Assembly (NCBI GenBank): GCA_034436155.1
Contig: DAOTVP010000041.1
Span: 28,378-92,377 of the forward strand
Source: GCA-2794515 sp034436155
GTDB lineage: Bacteria; Chloroflexota; Anaerolineae; Aggregatilineales; Phototrophicaceae
Reading direction: 5' to 3'
DNA: 64,000 nucleotides
Shown here: positions 1-7,142 of the stretch, one piece after another
How the letters are laid out: each line of letters opens with the position of its first letter
Numbering within the stretch: the stretch's first letter is position 1
Position numbers and translations under genes: made by a program
Notes under the pieces: model-generated
The model's database searches: none
What the model saw: only the letters and a program-made list of their open reading frames with translations
What the model was told of the DNA's origin: nothing

Positions 1-109
1 CGATGATGAGGATAAGCGCGATAGGCAACGCGACCAGATTAATCCAGATCCCCCGTTCTTTGAATGCCACGCGCAAGTCATTTTGTGCAATGCTGAGTAA
101 TTTATTCAT
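1..109 (-). CDS. ABC-2 type transporter permease, N-terminal fragment (cut by window edge)
   Basis: Only the first 36 codons are inside the window. They read MNKLLSIAQNDLRVAFKERG and then run into a hydrophobic stretch, the usual start of a second ABC-2 permease subunit: a short cytoplasmic helix followed by the first membrane span. The start codon lies 12 bases past the stop of the preceding permease gene, and a second permease in this position is common in exporter operons with one ATPase and two permeases. The substrate cannot be told from this piece. Confidence 0.75.
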   Translation of the reverse strand, partial: MNKLLSIAQNDLRVAFKERGIWINLVALPIALILII

Positions 110-121
110 ATTCGCATCCTC

Positions 122-1489
122 TTAAACATCTTGACGGCGCGTGAATATCACCATGCCGAGTGTGAATAAAACCGCACCAATGATGAGCAACCATCCTACA
201 TTGAGTAATATGTCGCTATTGCCTTGCGATAGGCGCGTGAACCCTTCGGTTGACCAACGCACCACTGAAAAACGGGTGAGAATATCGGGCAATAAACTGA
301 CATCGAAAAATGCACCGCCCACTACGCCCATGAACATCGAGACAAGCGAGCCGTAAATGCTCGATTGTTCAGCCGTTTTCGAGAGGGCGGCTATCAATAT
401 ACCCACACCAGAGACCGAGAGGGCAGTCGCCAAGACCAAGCCGATAATTGCCAGCCAATTTGTCCCCCAGATGAACGAAAATTGCCCTTGTAAAATGGCG
501 TTGATGATATTGAGCGCCACAAATAACAAGACCAGTTGCACCAAAACCACCATCAATGTCCCCGTTAAAAGACCGAGTAATACCGTAAAACGCGGTGTCG
601 GCGAGATAAACATGCGTTGGAGCGTGCCATTCCGCCGTTCTTCGAGGATATTGGTTGCCGCGCCTGATGCGGTGAATAGGGCGAAGAAACTCGCCATTGC
701 CGATCCCAATATGGCTAAGGCATTAAATGGAGGCGGGGCTTCGCCTTCGATGGATTGCAAATCTACGCGCAAATTGGCGATAGACGGGTTGAAGGCACAC
801 GCTAATGGAGCATTAAACACGCCTGTTTGTGATAGTAATAACAAGTCGTTCCACCGTTGTGCGATGAGTGTATCGTAAAACGTGGCGAAGGTGATATTCC
901 CCGCGAGGATGCTGTTATTCACCGATTCAACAATGCTCCGCACAACACCCGCCGAAATGCTCCGATTCGCATCACCATAGACCTCGATTTGAACGGGGGT
1001 GAATGTGAAATTGGGACCCGTGTAGGTGATATTTTGGCTGAAATTTTCGGGGATGATGATCGCTGCGGCATACGAGCCATCTTCAACACCAGCACGCGCA
1101 AGGGTAGGGTCTGCGAGGCGTGTGGCGCTGATCAGTTTTGCGATATTCGCCTGTGGTTGGTTGGATGTGTTGGTGGTGATGATCAACGGCGCACATATTT
1201 CGTTATCGGTTGTGGATGATGTATTCGCTTCATTCGTTGGCGGGATGAGGATATTCATCAGAAAATCACCATGATTGATGGTATTGCCCTGTACAGTGAC
1301 CCCCTGATCTAGATTGACCACTGCCACAGGGATATTGCGTAGCGGCGCGTTGCCACTGCTCACATCCCGAAAGGCAAGCGCGATAATCGTCGAGATAGTT
1401 AACGGTGTGAGTATCATGATAATCAGCAACGATACATCGGTGAAGGTTGTATATACATACCGACGGGCGATAGCGATAATTTTGCCCAT
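122..1489 (-). CDS. ABC-2 type transporter permease
   Basis: A 455-residue membrane subunit of an ABC exporter. There is one membrane span at about residues 19-42, a large external domain to about residue 250, then five or six spans to the C-terminus. The coupling segment EERRNGTLQRM before the last block of spans is typical of the ABC-2 (YhgE/DrrB-like) group. It lies 30 bases downstream of the ATPase gene and 12 bases upstream of a second permease, so the three genes form an operon. The substrate is unknown; relatives export drugs, lipids or peptides. No defect is visible. Confidence 0.88.
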   Translation of the reverse strand: MGKIIAIARRYVYTTFTDVSLLIIMILTPLTISTIIALAFRDVSSGNAPLRNIPVAVVNLDQGVTVQGNTINHGDFLMNILIPPTNEANTSSTTDNEICAPLIITTNTSNQPQANIAKLISATRLADPTLARAGVEDGSYAAAIIIPENFSQNITYTGPNFTFTPVQIEVYGDANRSISAGVVRSIVESVNNSILAGNITFATFYDTLIAQRWNDLLLLSQTGVFNAPLACAFNPSIANLRVDLQSIEGEAPPPFNALAILGSAMASFFALFTASGAATNILEERRNGTLQRMFISPTPRFTVLLGLLTGTLMVVLVQLVLLFVALNIINAILQGQFSFIWGTNWLAIIGLVLATALSVSGVGILIAALSKTAEQSSIYGSLVSMFMGVVGGAFFDVSLLPDILTRFSVVRWSTEGFTRLSQGNSDILLNVGWLLIIGAVLFTLGMVIFTRRQDV

Positions 1490-1519
1490 GACGAGAAATC
1501 CTTTCTGTAAAATAGATGA

Positions 1520-2593
1520 TTAATCGCGCAAAGCACGCCCAGTTAGTTTGAGGAACACTGCTTCGAGGTCTGGCTCTTTGACTTCGACCGATTGGATCTC
1601 GACACCTGCACCATCCAATAAATTGATGATGCCAGGCAAGGCTTTTCTGCCACGTTTGGCGTGGATGGTGATGACCCCTTCGTAGGTCTGACCAGACCGC
1701 ACCGCCGCCATCGAGCCTGTCCCCCGTTTATCAATGACCACCATATCGCCTTCGGCTTTGGGTTCTTCGATTGCTATCAGGTCGACTTTTTCGTATTTAA
1801 CATCGGTAACACCCGCCACTTCCGATTTGAGTCGTTTGAGCAAGTCATCTGGAACTGTATGCTCGCCAATGCTGAGGATCAGGCGGTCTTCTTCACCCAC
1901 TTGTTGTGTCAAATCGCCCTGAGTACCAAGCGCGATAATCTTTCCATGATCGATAATCCCAACTCGGTCGCTCAATTCTTGTGCCTCTTCCATCAGGTGG
2001 GTGGTATACAGCACCGTCATGCGATATTCATCACGCAGGCGTAACACCGTGTCGAGGATGCGTCGCCGACTTTGCGGATCTATGCCGACAGTCGGCTCAT
2101 CCATATAAACCAATTGTGGTTTATGCAACAACCCTACGCCGATATTGACACGCCGTTTCATCCCGCCCGAAAATGTGCTTACACGGTCCCGTTGGCGTTC
2201 TTTGAGGTCGATGAATTCCAACACCTCATCCACACGATGCGCCAATGACTTGCCCCTCATGCCGTACATTTTGCCGAAAAATTCCAGATTTTGGCGGGCG
2301 CTGAGGTCGGGATAGAGCGCGATTTCTTGTGGCACAATGCCGATGAGGGCTTTGGCTTCGATGGGGGCTTTGGTGATGCTGTACCCACCGATTTTGGCAT
2401 CGCCATGTGTGGGGGTGATAAGCCCGCTAATCATCGAGATAGTGGTGGTTTTGCCCGCGCCGTTAGGACCGAGCAAGCTGAAGATCTCGCCTTTTTCGAT
2501 GTCTAAATCGACACCCCGTACGGCTTGAACTTCTGTGCCGTCTTTGCGTTTATAGGTCTTGATAAGACCGCGTGCTTCTACAATGTATTTCAT
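1520..2593 (-). CDS. ABC transporter ATP-binding protein
   Basis: A 357-residue ATPase that would power the two ABC-2 permeases downstream. Walker A GPNGAGKTT is near residues 42-50, the signature FSGGMKRRV and Walker B with YMDEPTVGID follow, and a C-terminal regulatory domain of about 120 residues has a MoaD-like layout. I chose the ATG at 2593 because an AAAGGG Shine-Dalgarno sits just before it. An in-frame ATG at 2632 would add 13 residues but has no ribosome site. The family includes DrrA-type drug exporters; the substrate here is not evident. Confidence 0.9.
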   Translation of the reverse strand: MKYIVEARGLIKTYKRKDGTEVQAVRGVDLDIEKGEIFSLLGPNGAGKTTTISMISGLITPTHGDAKIGGYSITKAPIEAKALIGIVPQEIALYPDLSARQNLEFFGKMYGMRGKSLAHRVDEVLEFIDLKERQRDRVSTFSGGMKRRVNIGVGLLHKPQLVYMDEPTVGIDPQSRRRILDTVLRLRDEYRMTVLYTTHLMEEAQELSDRVGIIDHGKIIALGTQGDLTQQVGEEDRLILSIGEHTVPDDLLKRLKSEVAGVTDVKYEKVDLIAIEEPKAEGDMVVIDKRGTGSMAAVRSGQTYEGVITIHAKRGRKALPGIINLLDGAGVEIQSVEVKEPDLEAVFLKLTGRALRD

Positions 2594-2714
2594 AGACTTG
2601 CCCTTTCTTGTGAGACGTTCAATGTGTGACATGGTATGAGATATAATATTCTATTTTTTATATTCTACTTTTGGTATACGTATGATAGCGGAGAAAGTTG
2701 TAGATCATCAATAC

Positions 2715-2742
2715 AAAAAACGCACAAATCGATGTTTGTGCG
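2715..2742 (-). terminator. Rho-independent terminator, distal
   Basis: The stem CGCACAAA / TTTGTGCG (2721-2728 and 2735-2742) is followed on the minus strand by TTTTTTG. It lies 50 bases beyond the HNH gene stop and insulates that gene from the ABC operon. Confidence 0.75.
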
Positions 2743-2754
2743 CCTAAAAACATA

Positions 2755-2789
2755 AGAGGGGTATCTCTGATAGTGCCGAGATCCCCTCT
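2755..2789 (-). terminator. Hairpin directly after the HNH gene
   Basis: The inverted repeat AGAGGGG-ATCTC / GAGAT-CCCCTCT sits four bases past the HNH stop codon. On the minus strand it is followed by TTATGTTTTTAGG. It probably acts with the hairpin at 2721-2742 as a double terminator. Confidence 0.6.
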
Positions 2790-2792
2790 GAA

Positions 2793-3344
2793 TTAATATT
2801 CAATATACCGCTTCCACGCATCGGGTCCGCTACCAATGGCGATGACCAGATAACTGGTGCGTGGGATTTTGGGTTCATACAACATTTTCATCCCCGCTTC
2901 ATGGGGCAAATGACTGCCTTTACGATGATTACACGCAGAACAGGCACAGGCGGTATTCGTCCATGTGTCTTTTCCGCCACGCGAGCGCGGGACGATGTGG
3001 TCGATGCTAAAATCGGATTTGGATAACACTTTTCCTTTGACCATCGAGCCTGGTTGCACACCGCAATAAATACACACATATTTATCGCGGATGAGGACAC
3101 CTTTTCGACTCCAATGGGCGTGCCTGCGTGGGACATTGATATAGGTTCGCAGGGCGATGACAGACGGAATGGGAAAGTTATCGCGTACCGTTCTGAGGAA
3201 TTTACCCGATTCTTCGACAACGGTGGCTTTCCCCGCCAAGAGGAGATTGATGGCGCGGGGGACAGTGATGACTGATAGTGGCTCCCACGTATTGCCATTC
3301 AGGAGCAACACACGATTCTGGAGAACTGACACGTCTGACGACAC
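2793..3344 (-). CDS. HNH endonuclease family protein
   Basis: A 183-residue protein with a complete HNH nuclease fold. Zinc-knuckle cysteines are C91-x2-C94 and C135-x2-C138, the catalytic DH pair is D115-H116 in IDHIVPRSRGG, and N139-H140 close the motif (ACNHRKG). It belongs to the small stand-alone HNH group common in Chloroflexota, cyanobacteria and actinobacteria. The cellular role of that group is not established: housekeeping DNA processing or defence are both possible. The start is a GTG; another GTG lies four codons in. The gene stands alone between its terminators and a long upstream gap. No partner methylase or recombinase lies beside it. Confidence 0.85.
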   Translation of the reverse strand: MSSDVSVLQNRVLLLNGNTWEPLSVITVPRAINLLLAGKATVVEESGKFLRTVRDNFPIPSVIALRTYINVPRRHAHWSRKGVLIRDKYVCIYCGVQPGSMVKGKVLSKSDFSIDHIVPRSRGGKDTWTNTACACSACNHRKGSHLPHEAGMKMLYEPKIPRTSYLVIAIGSGPDAWKRYIEY

Positions 3345-3694
3345 GTTAAATTTGAAACCTCTCTACTCAAGAAGTCTATTTTTGTTTGTATCTTTGTCTA
3401 TTATATCCCAATTGGGTTAAATTCGCTTTAAGTCCAGTAGATTGTTTGTAATTTCGTATGGTTTGATGAGCAAAGCATGACGTTTGTCATGCCTTGCCCG
3501 TTGGTTGTATCGGCGAGGTATTGTATATCCTCCCGTGAATAAGCTGATAAGTTGTTCAGGTGATGCGTTTTGGATGGATTTGGTGCGGATGGTGCTTTTT
3601 CAATCCCTAGCTCTCGTGTCCGTTTACGCAACTAACAATAAAACTGGTTCGGGTTTGTAAACGTGCTTGCCTTTTTGAATCTCGTTCTTACCGT
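3345..3694. other. Gap without a confident gene
   Basis: Minus-strand open frames here are short (the longest is 67 codons at 3428-3631 from a TTG) and lack a Shine-Dalgarno. A second frame after 3695 encodes a fragment ending in PEPVLLLVA. The stretch may be the eroded remains of a gene that once belonged to the small module at 3695-4388. I see no RNA gene or repeat. Confidence 0.4.
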
Positions 3695-3799
3695 TTAGTC
3701 AAGGATTACGACTAACTCCCAAAATGTCTCTTGACTATCTTCTGGGCTGTCGTAGTGCGATGTGGTCTTGGCGGTGTCGCCGTCACTTTCTGAGTGCAT
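3695..3799 (-). CDS. Small ORF, 34 residues, unknown
   Basis: An acidic, polar peptide beginning MHSESDGDTAKTTSHYD. The ATG at 3799 is preceded by AGAAAGGATAGGTC, one of the best ribosome sites in the neighbourhood, which is the main reason to list it. It has no membrane span and no motif I recognise. It lies beyond the terminator of the HTH module and is followed by broken reading frames, so it could be the intact start of a decayed gene and not a peptide gene. Confidence 0.4.
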   Translation of the reverse strand: MHSESDGDTAKTTSHYDSPEDSQETFWELVVILD

Positions 3800-3904
3800 G
3801 ACCTATCCTTTCTGGTTCAGGTGTGGAACTTGGTCAACCGTTCCATATCACCGCACGACTAAGAGCGAATGATGGGTTAAGGCATTTCATCACGGTACAT
3901 CGGC

Positions 3905-3957
3905 AAAAAAAGAGACGTGAGCCGATGGGTTTTATCAACAACCGCGTCTCACGTCCC
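3905..3957 (-). terminator. Rho-independent terminator of the HTH module
   Basis: A ten-pair stem, GGGACGTGAG with CTCACGTCTC (3948-3957 and 3912-3921, one G-U pair), around a 26-base loop. On the minus strand it is followed by a run of seven T. It lies 30 bases past the stop of the 60-residue ORF. Confidence 0.75.
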
Positions 3958-3987
3958 TTTCCTTGTTCTAGGAATTGGGGTAGGGGG

Positions 3988-4170
3988 TTAAAACTCCCGC
4001 CATTTGTGAGACTTTTCGTGACTATCTGCCAAAACCGCGTTGACCCATAGACAAATTTTGTCCGTACTGGGCGACACCATCGCATACACGGCAACATTGC
4101 GCCGTTCATTGATGCGATAACTGTGTCTATTGTTAACGGTTTTGTTATTAGATAGCCCAAGGGCGACCAT
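3988..4170 (-). CDS. Small hypothetical protein, coupled to HTH gene
   Basis: A 60-residue polar protein (MVALGLSNNKTVNNRH...). Its ATG is two bases beyond the stop of the HTH gene and is preceded by GAGAAAGG, so the pair is translated together. A terminator follows directly. I do not recognise a family. The context, a tiny excisionase-like DNA-binding protein followed by a small basic-acidic mixed protein, is typical of plasmid or integrative-element accessory genes, but no integrase is present. Confidence 0.55.
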   Translation of the reverse strand: MVALGLSNNKTVNNRHSYRINERRNVAVYAMVSPSTDKICLWVNAVLADSHEKSHKWREF

Positions 4171-4172
4171 AT

Positions 4173-4388
4173 CTACGCGCCTTTCTCAACTGTTGTGCCT
4201 TGTAAGAAGGCTTTTATACTTTCACCTGTGATAAATACACGACGCATTCCATCGGGTTTGCTCACTTGCAAATGCCCTTTGGCGATGAGCCGTTTCAGTG
4301 TGCTGAGGCTAATACCGAGCGCCTCTGCCGCTTCTTGGCGGGAATAGACCGCGCCATCTTCAATGATCAGTTTGTTGTTGGTATTCAT
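4173..4388 (-). CDS. Excisionase/MerR-like helix-turn-helix DNA-binding protein
   Basis: A 71-residue protein built around one helix-turn-helix: YSRQEAAEALGISLSTLKRL, then a wing with MRRVFITGESIKAFL. This is the layout of the excisionase (Xis)/AlpA-type DNA-binding domain (HTH_17), usually found in mobile elements, phages and toxin-antitoxin operons. The start has a strong Shine-Dalgarno (AAAGGATGG) and a near-consensus promoter lies 30 bases upstream. It most likely binds its own region or that of a neighbouring element. No target site is evident. Confidence 0.8.
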   Translation of the reverse strand: MNTNNKLIIEDGAVYSRQEAAEALGISLSTLKRLIAKGHLQVSKPDGMRRVFITGESIKAFLQGTTVEKGA

Positions 4389-4417
4389 CCAAAACCATCC
4401 TTTCCGTACTATTTTAG

Positions 4418-4446
4418 ACTATACCCCATATTATAATAGCCGTCAA
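4418..4446 (-). promoter_or_regulatory. Sigma-70 promoter for the HTH module
   Basis: On the minus strand, TTGACG (4441-4446), a 17-base spacer and TATAGT (4418-4423). It lies about 30 bases ahead of the HTH gene start. The spacer itself contains TATTATAATAT. Confidence 0.75.
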
Positions 4447-4531
4447 GGGGTTTAATCAAGCCTTAAATGGTAATAAGGGGTCATAGGGGTCAAAATTGGT
4501 GATTTTTGTCATGGATTGGGGAAATCTCGAA

Positions 4532-4561
4532 TTGACAGACGCGCCATTTTCTGCACATAAT
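4532..4561 (+). promoter_or_regulatory. Sigma-70 promoter for the pheS T-box operon
   Basis: TTGACA (4532-4537), an 18-base spacer and CATAAT (4556-4561). Transcription would start near 4568, giving a leader of about 370 bases ahead of pheS, which holds the T-box. Confidence 0.7.
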
Positions 4562-4569
4562 AGCGTTTA

Positions 4570-4866
4570 ACAACGACAACAAAGAGACAGTTTGCGAGAT
4601 GTTGCCCCAACAGAGAGCCACATGCCATCGGCTGAAAGCAGTGGTAGGAGATGCACGCGCAAAATTCACTCTTGAGTGCGATGATCATCATTGGCGCGTT
4701 GGATGAGGGAAAAATCTGGTTCAGGTTGAGTAGTTCATCCCGTTTACCCAACGTCACTGGGCAGAATGAAGTGGATGTATCAGCTTGATGCTGATATATC
4801 AATCAGGGTGGTAACGCGGGATGCGTAATAAGGCGCTCTCGTCCCTGTGATGCAAGTTTTTTTGCA
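4570..4866 (+). promoter_or_regulatory. T-box leader controlling pheS
   Basis: The conserved T-box sequence AGGGTGGTAACGCGG is at 4805-4819. The usual terminator 3' arm CTCTCGTCCCTG follows at 4836-4847 and a run of seven T ends near 4864. Stem I signatures are upstream: CAGAGAGCC and GGCTGAAAG around 4610-4637. The likely specifier codon is TTC (Phe) at 4665-4667, followed by the expected purine. Uncharged tRNA-Phe would bind the specifier and the T-box and favour readthrough into pheS. The element family is well known; placement of the specifier is my reading and not modelled. Confidence 0.85.
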
Positions 4867-4936
4867 TACGGTGGATGAAGGGCGTTTTTATTTGCCCAAC
4901 ATCCATCAGGTTGTTACCGTAGATGGAGGATTTGAT

Positions 4937-5971
4937 ATGCTCGACCAATTACAAGCACTACAATCGCAAGCCCTCGCAGAATTGAGCGCGGTCAAAAATC
5001 GTGCCGAACTGGATGCGTGGGATAGCCAATATATCGGCAAAAAAGGACAACTCACGCAGATGCTCCGCAACATGGGGTCGCTCTCTAAAGAGGAACGCCC
5101 CCTGTTTGGTAAAGCGGCGAATGACGTGAAAAATGTCCTCGAATCGGCTTATGCAGACCGCGAAAAATTGATTAGCGACCAAGAATTGGCGCAAGACCTC
5201 GAATCGGGCGCGGTGGATATTACCTTGCCCGGTCGTCCGCAAACGGTTGGCGGATTGCATCCGTCTACGCGCACCTTGCGCCGTCTATTTGAAATTTGGG
5301 GCGATATGGGCTTTCAGGTGTATCAGAGTCGGGATATTGAGACGGATGATATGAACTTTACGCTCCTCAATATCCCGCCACATCACCCTGCGCGTGATAT
5401 GCAAGACACGTTTTATACCACCCGCCCGAATGTGATTTTACGCACGCATACATCGGCGGGGCAAATCCGCGCCATGCGTGAACTCGGCGCTGGTGGCGCA
5501 CAACCGTTACGGGTGGTGTTGCCAGGGATGTGCTATCGGTTTGAACAAATCACCGTGCGTAGTGAGGTACAATTTCATCAGATGGAAGGCATCGCCATCG
5601 GCAAAAATATCCGCATGAGCGACCTGAAAGGCACAATTACCGAATTTGCGCGGCGCTTCTTCAGTCCATCGGCGCGGTTGCGCTTCCGCGCATCGTACTT
5701 CCCGTTCACCGAACCGAGTATGGAAATTGATGTGGAATGTTTTTTGTGTGGTGGCGAAGGCTGTCGGGTGTGCAAGCATAGCGGTTGGCTCGAAATTGCG
5801 GGCAGTGGCATGATTCACCCCGTTGTGTTGCGGAATGGGGGCTACGACCCCAACGAATGGTCTGGTTTCGCCTTCGGCATGGGTCCGGAACGCATGACCT
5901 TGCTCAAACATGGTATCAGCGATATTCGCTACTTCTGGGCGAATGACCAACGCTTTTTGAAACAATTTTGA
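4937..5971 (+). CDS. pheS: Phenylalanine-tRNA ligase alpha subunit
   Basis: The catalytic subunit of the alpha2-beta2 enzyme that charges tRNA-Phe in the cytoplasm. At 344 residues it has the normal PheS length. There is an N-terminal coiled coil, the RTHTSAGQIRAM segment, motif 2 around CYRFEQITVRSEVQFHQMEG, a CxxCxxxxCxxC knot (CFLCGGEGCRVC) as in many PheS proteins, and motif 3 FAFGMGPERMTLL. The start is the ATG at 4937, with GGAGG eight bases ahead. An open frame continues 30 codons upstream but lies in the T-box terminator and is not protein. Regulated by the T-box; pheT follows after one intervening gene. Confidence 0.95.
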   Translation: MLDQLQALQSQALAELSAVKNRAELDAWDSQYIGKKGQLTQMLRNMGSLSKEERPLFGKAANDVKNVLESAYADREKLISDQELAQDLESGAVDITLPGRPQTVGGLHPSTRTLRRLFEIWGDMGFQVYQSRDIETDDMNFTLLNIPPHHPARDMQDTFYTTRPNVILRTHTSAGQIRAMRELGAGGAQPLRVVLPGMCYRFEQITVRSEVQFHQMEGIAIGKNIRMSDLKGTITEFARRFFSPSARLRFRASYFPFTEPSMEIDVECFLCGGEGCRVCKHSGWLEIAGSGMIHPVVLRNGGYDPNEWSGFAFGMGPERMTLLKHGISDIRYFWANDQRFLKQF

Positions 5972-5980
5972 GGTGTCCCA

Positions 5981-7126
5981 TTGGTAAAATTTTTAGGACG
6001 GGCTTATATCGGTATGGCGATTATTTTGCTGAATACCCTCATCTTATTGCTTGGGATAGAGGGGGTTTCGTCTATCATCGTGTCGGGTAGACCGTCTGTC
6101 ACCCAAACTGAGATAGAGGCTTTCACCAACCGCATTTTGTCGCTGGAATACTATCAGACCCAAGATTGGTCACGCACGTATTGGCGCGAGCATTTTGAAG
6201 CCGATAAATGGGATTATGTTCCACATCGATTGTGGCAAACACGCCCATATACAGGTGAGACGATTAACATCAACCAAAATGGCAATCGCTTAACCCACGC
6301 ATCGGATTGTAGCGATGACACCTACCGCATTTATATCTTCGGCGGGTCTACGATCTGGGGGTATGGTGTGCCAGATTGGAATACCATCCCCACGGGGATT
6401 CAACTCGCGTTGATCGATGCGGGTGTATGTGTGGTGAATTTTGGTGAATTGGGTTACACATCCACCCAAAATTTACTTCGCCTATCCCAACTCATCGCGG
6501 GGGGGGATATTCCCGATATGGTGATATTCTACGATGGCGCGAATGATGTCACAGCGGCGAATCGCAACAGCATTGCGGGCGGGCATTTTTATTACGAGAC
6601 GATTCACCGTGTCGTCAATACCGATGCGTTTGCGCCAAAATCGTACACATTCGGCGAGTCGTTGGTGAATTTTTTATCACAAACCGCGACCTATCGCTTA
6701 ATCGTGGGCGATCCGCCAAAAGTTCAACCCAATTGGGCGTTGCCCCCGTTGGATGATGTGTTTGTGAATGCCACTGTTCAGACCTATCTGGATAATATCA
6801 CGATGGCGAAGGCATTATCAGACGCGCACGGTATCGAATTTGTGGCGTTTATCCAACCGATTTTGTTCATATCCGAGCGCCCCGTGAATGCAGAGGAACA
6901 ACAATTTTTATGGGAGATGCCCGGTGGTCTGAGTGATTTGTTCTGGCGGGTGTATCCACAATGGGAGCAAGCCGCCGATGCGCGTGATTATCTATTCTAT
7001 TTAGGCAAGGCACTCGATACCCAAGTAGAACGGGTGTGGATCGATTTTAATCACCTAAATCCAATAGGCAATCTGGCGATAGCGAATGAAATTGTGGCGA
7101 TAATTCGCCCCCTGATAGAAGAATAA
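5981..7126 (+). CDS. Membrane-anchored SGNH/GDSL hydrolase-like protein
   Basis: A 381-residue protein with one N-terminal membrane span (about residues 9-27) and an extracytoplasmic SGNH fold. Block I is FGGSTIWGYG with nucleophile S123, block II glycine is in NFGELGY, block III is YDGANDV with N188, and block V has D355 and H358 in WIDFNHLNP. The family cleaves esters or acetyl groups from lipids and polysaccharides; the substrate here is unknown. The start is TTG with GAGGTG ahead of it. It sits nine bases after pheS and 16 bases before pheT, so it is transcribed under the pheS T-box, which is unusual for such an enzyme. Confidence 0.85.
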   Translation: MVKFLGRAYIGMAIILLNTLILLLGIEGVSSIIVSGRPSVTQTEIEAFTNRILSLEYYQTQDWSRTYWREHFEADKWDYVPHRLWQTRPYTGETININQNGNRLTHASDCSDDTYRIYIFGGSTIWGYGVPDWNTIPTGIQLALIDAGVCVVNFGELGYTSTQNLLRLSQLIAGGDIPDMVIFYDGANDVTAANRNSIAGGHFYYETIHRVVNTDAFAPKSYTFGESLVNFLSQTATYRLIVGDPPKVQPNWALPPLDDVFVNATVQTYLDNITMAKALSDAHGIEFVAFIQPILFISERPVNAEEQQFLWEMPGGLSDLFWRVYPQWEQAADARDYLFYLGKALDTQVERVWIDFNHLNPIGNLAIANEIVAIIRPLIEE

Positions 7127-7142
7127 AAGGAGAAAGATAACC

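Noticed and set aside
3428..3631. 67-codon minus-strand frame as a real gene
   Set aside because: TTG start without a Shine-Dalgarno, no known motif, and neighbouring frames look equally plausible; kept only as a possible remnant.
4847..4936. Thirty-codon N-terminal extension of PheS
   Set aside because: The codons lie in the T-box terminator and leader; the GGAGG-backed ATG at 4937 gives a normal-length PheS.
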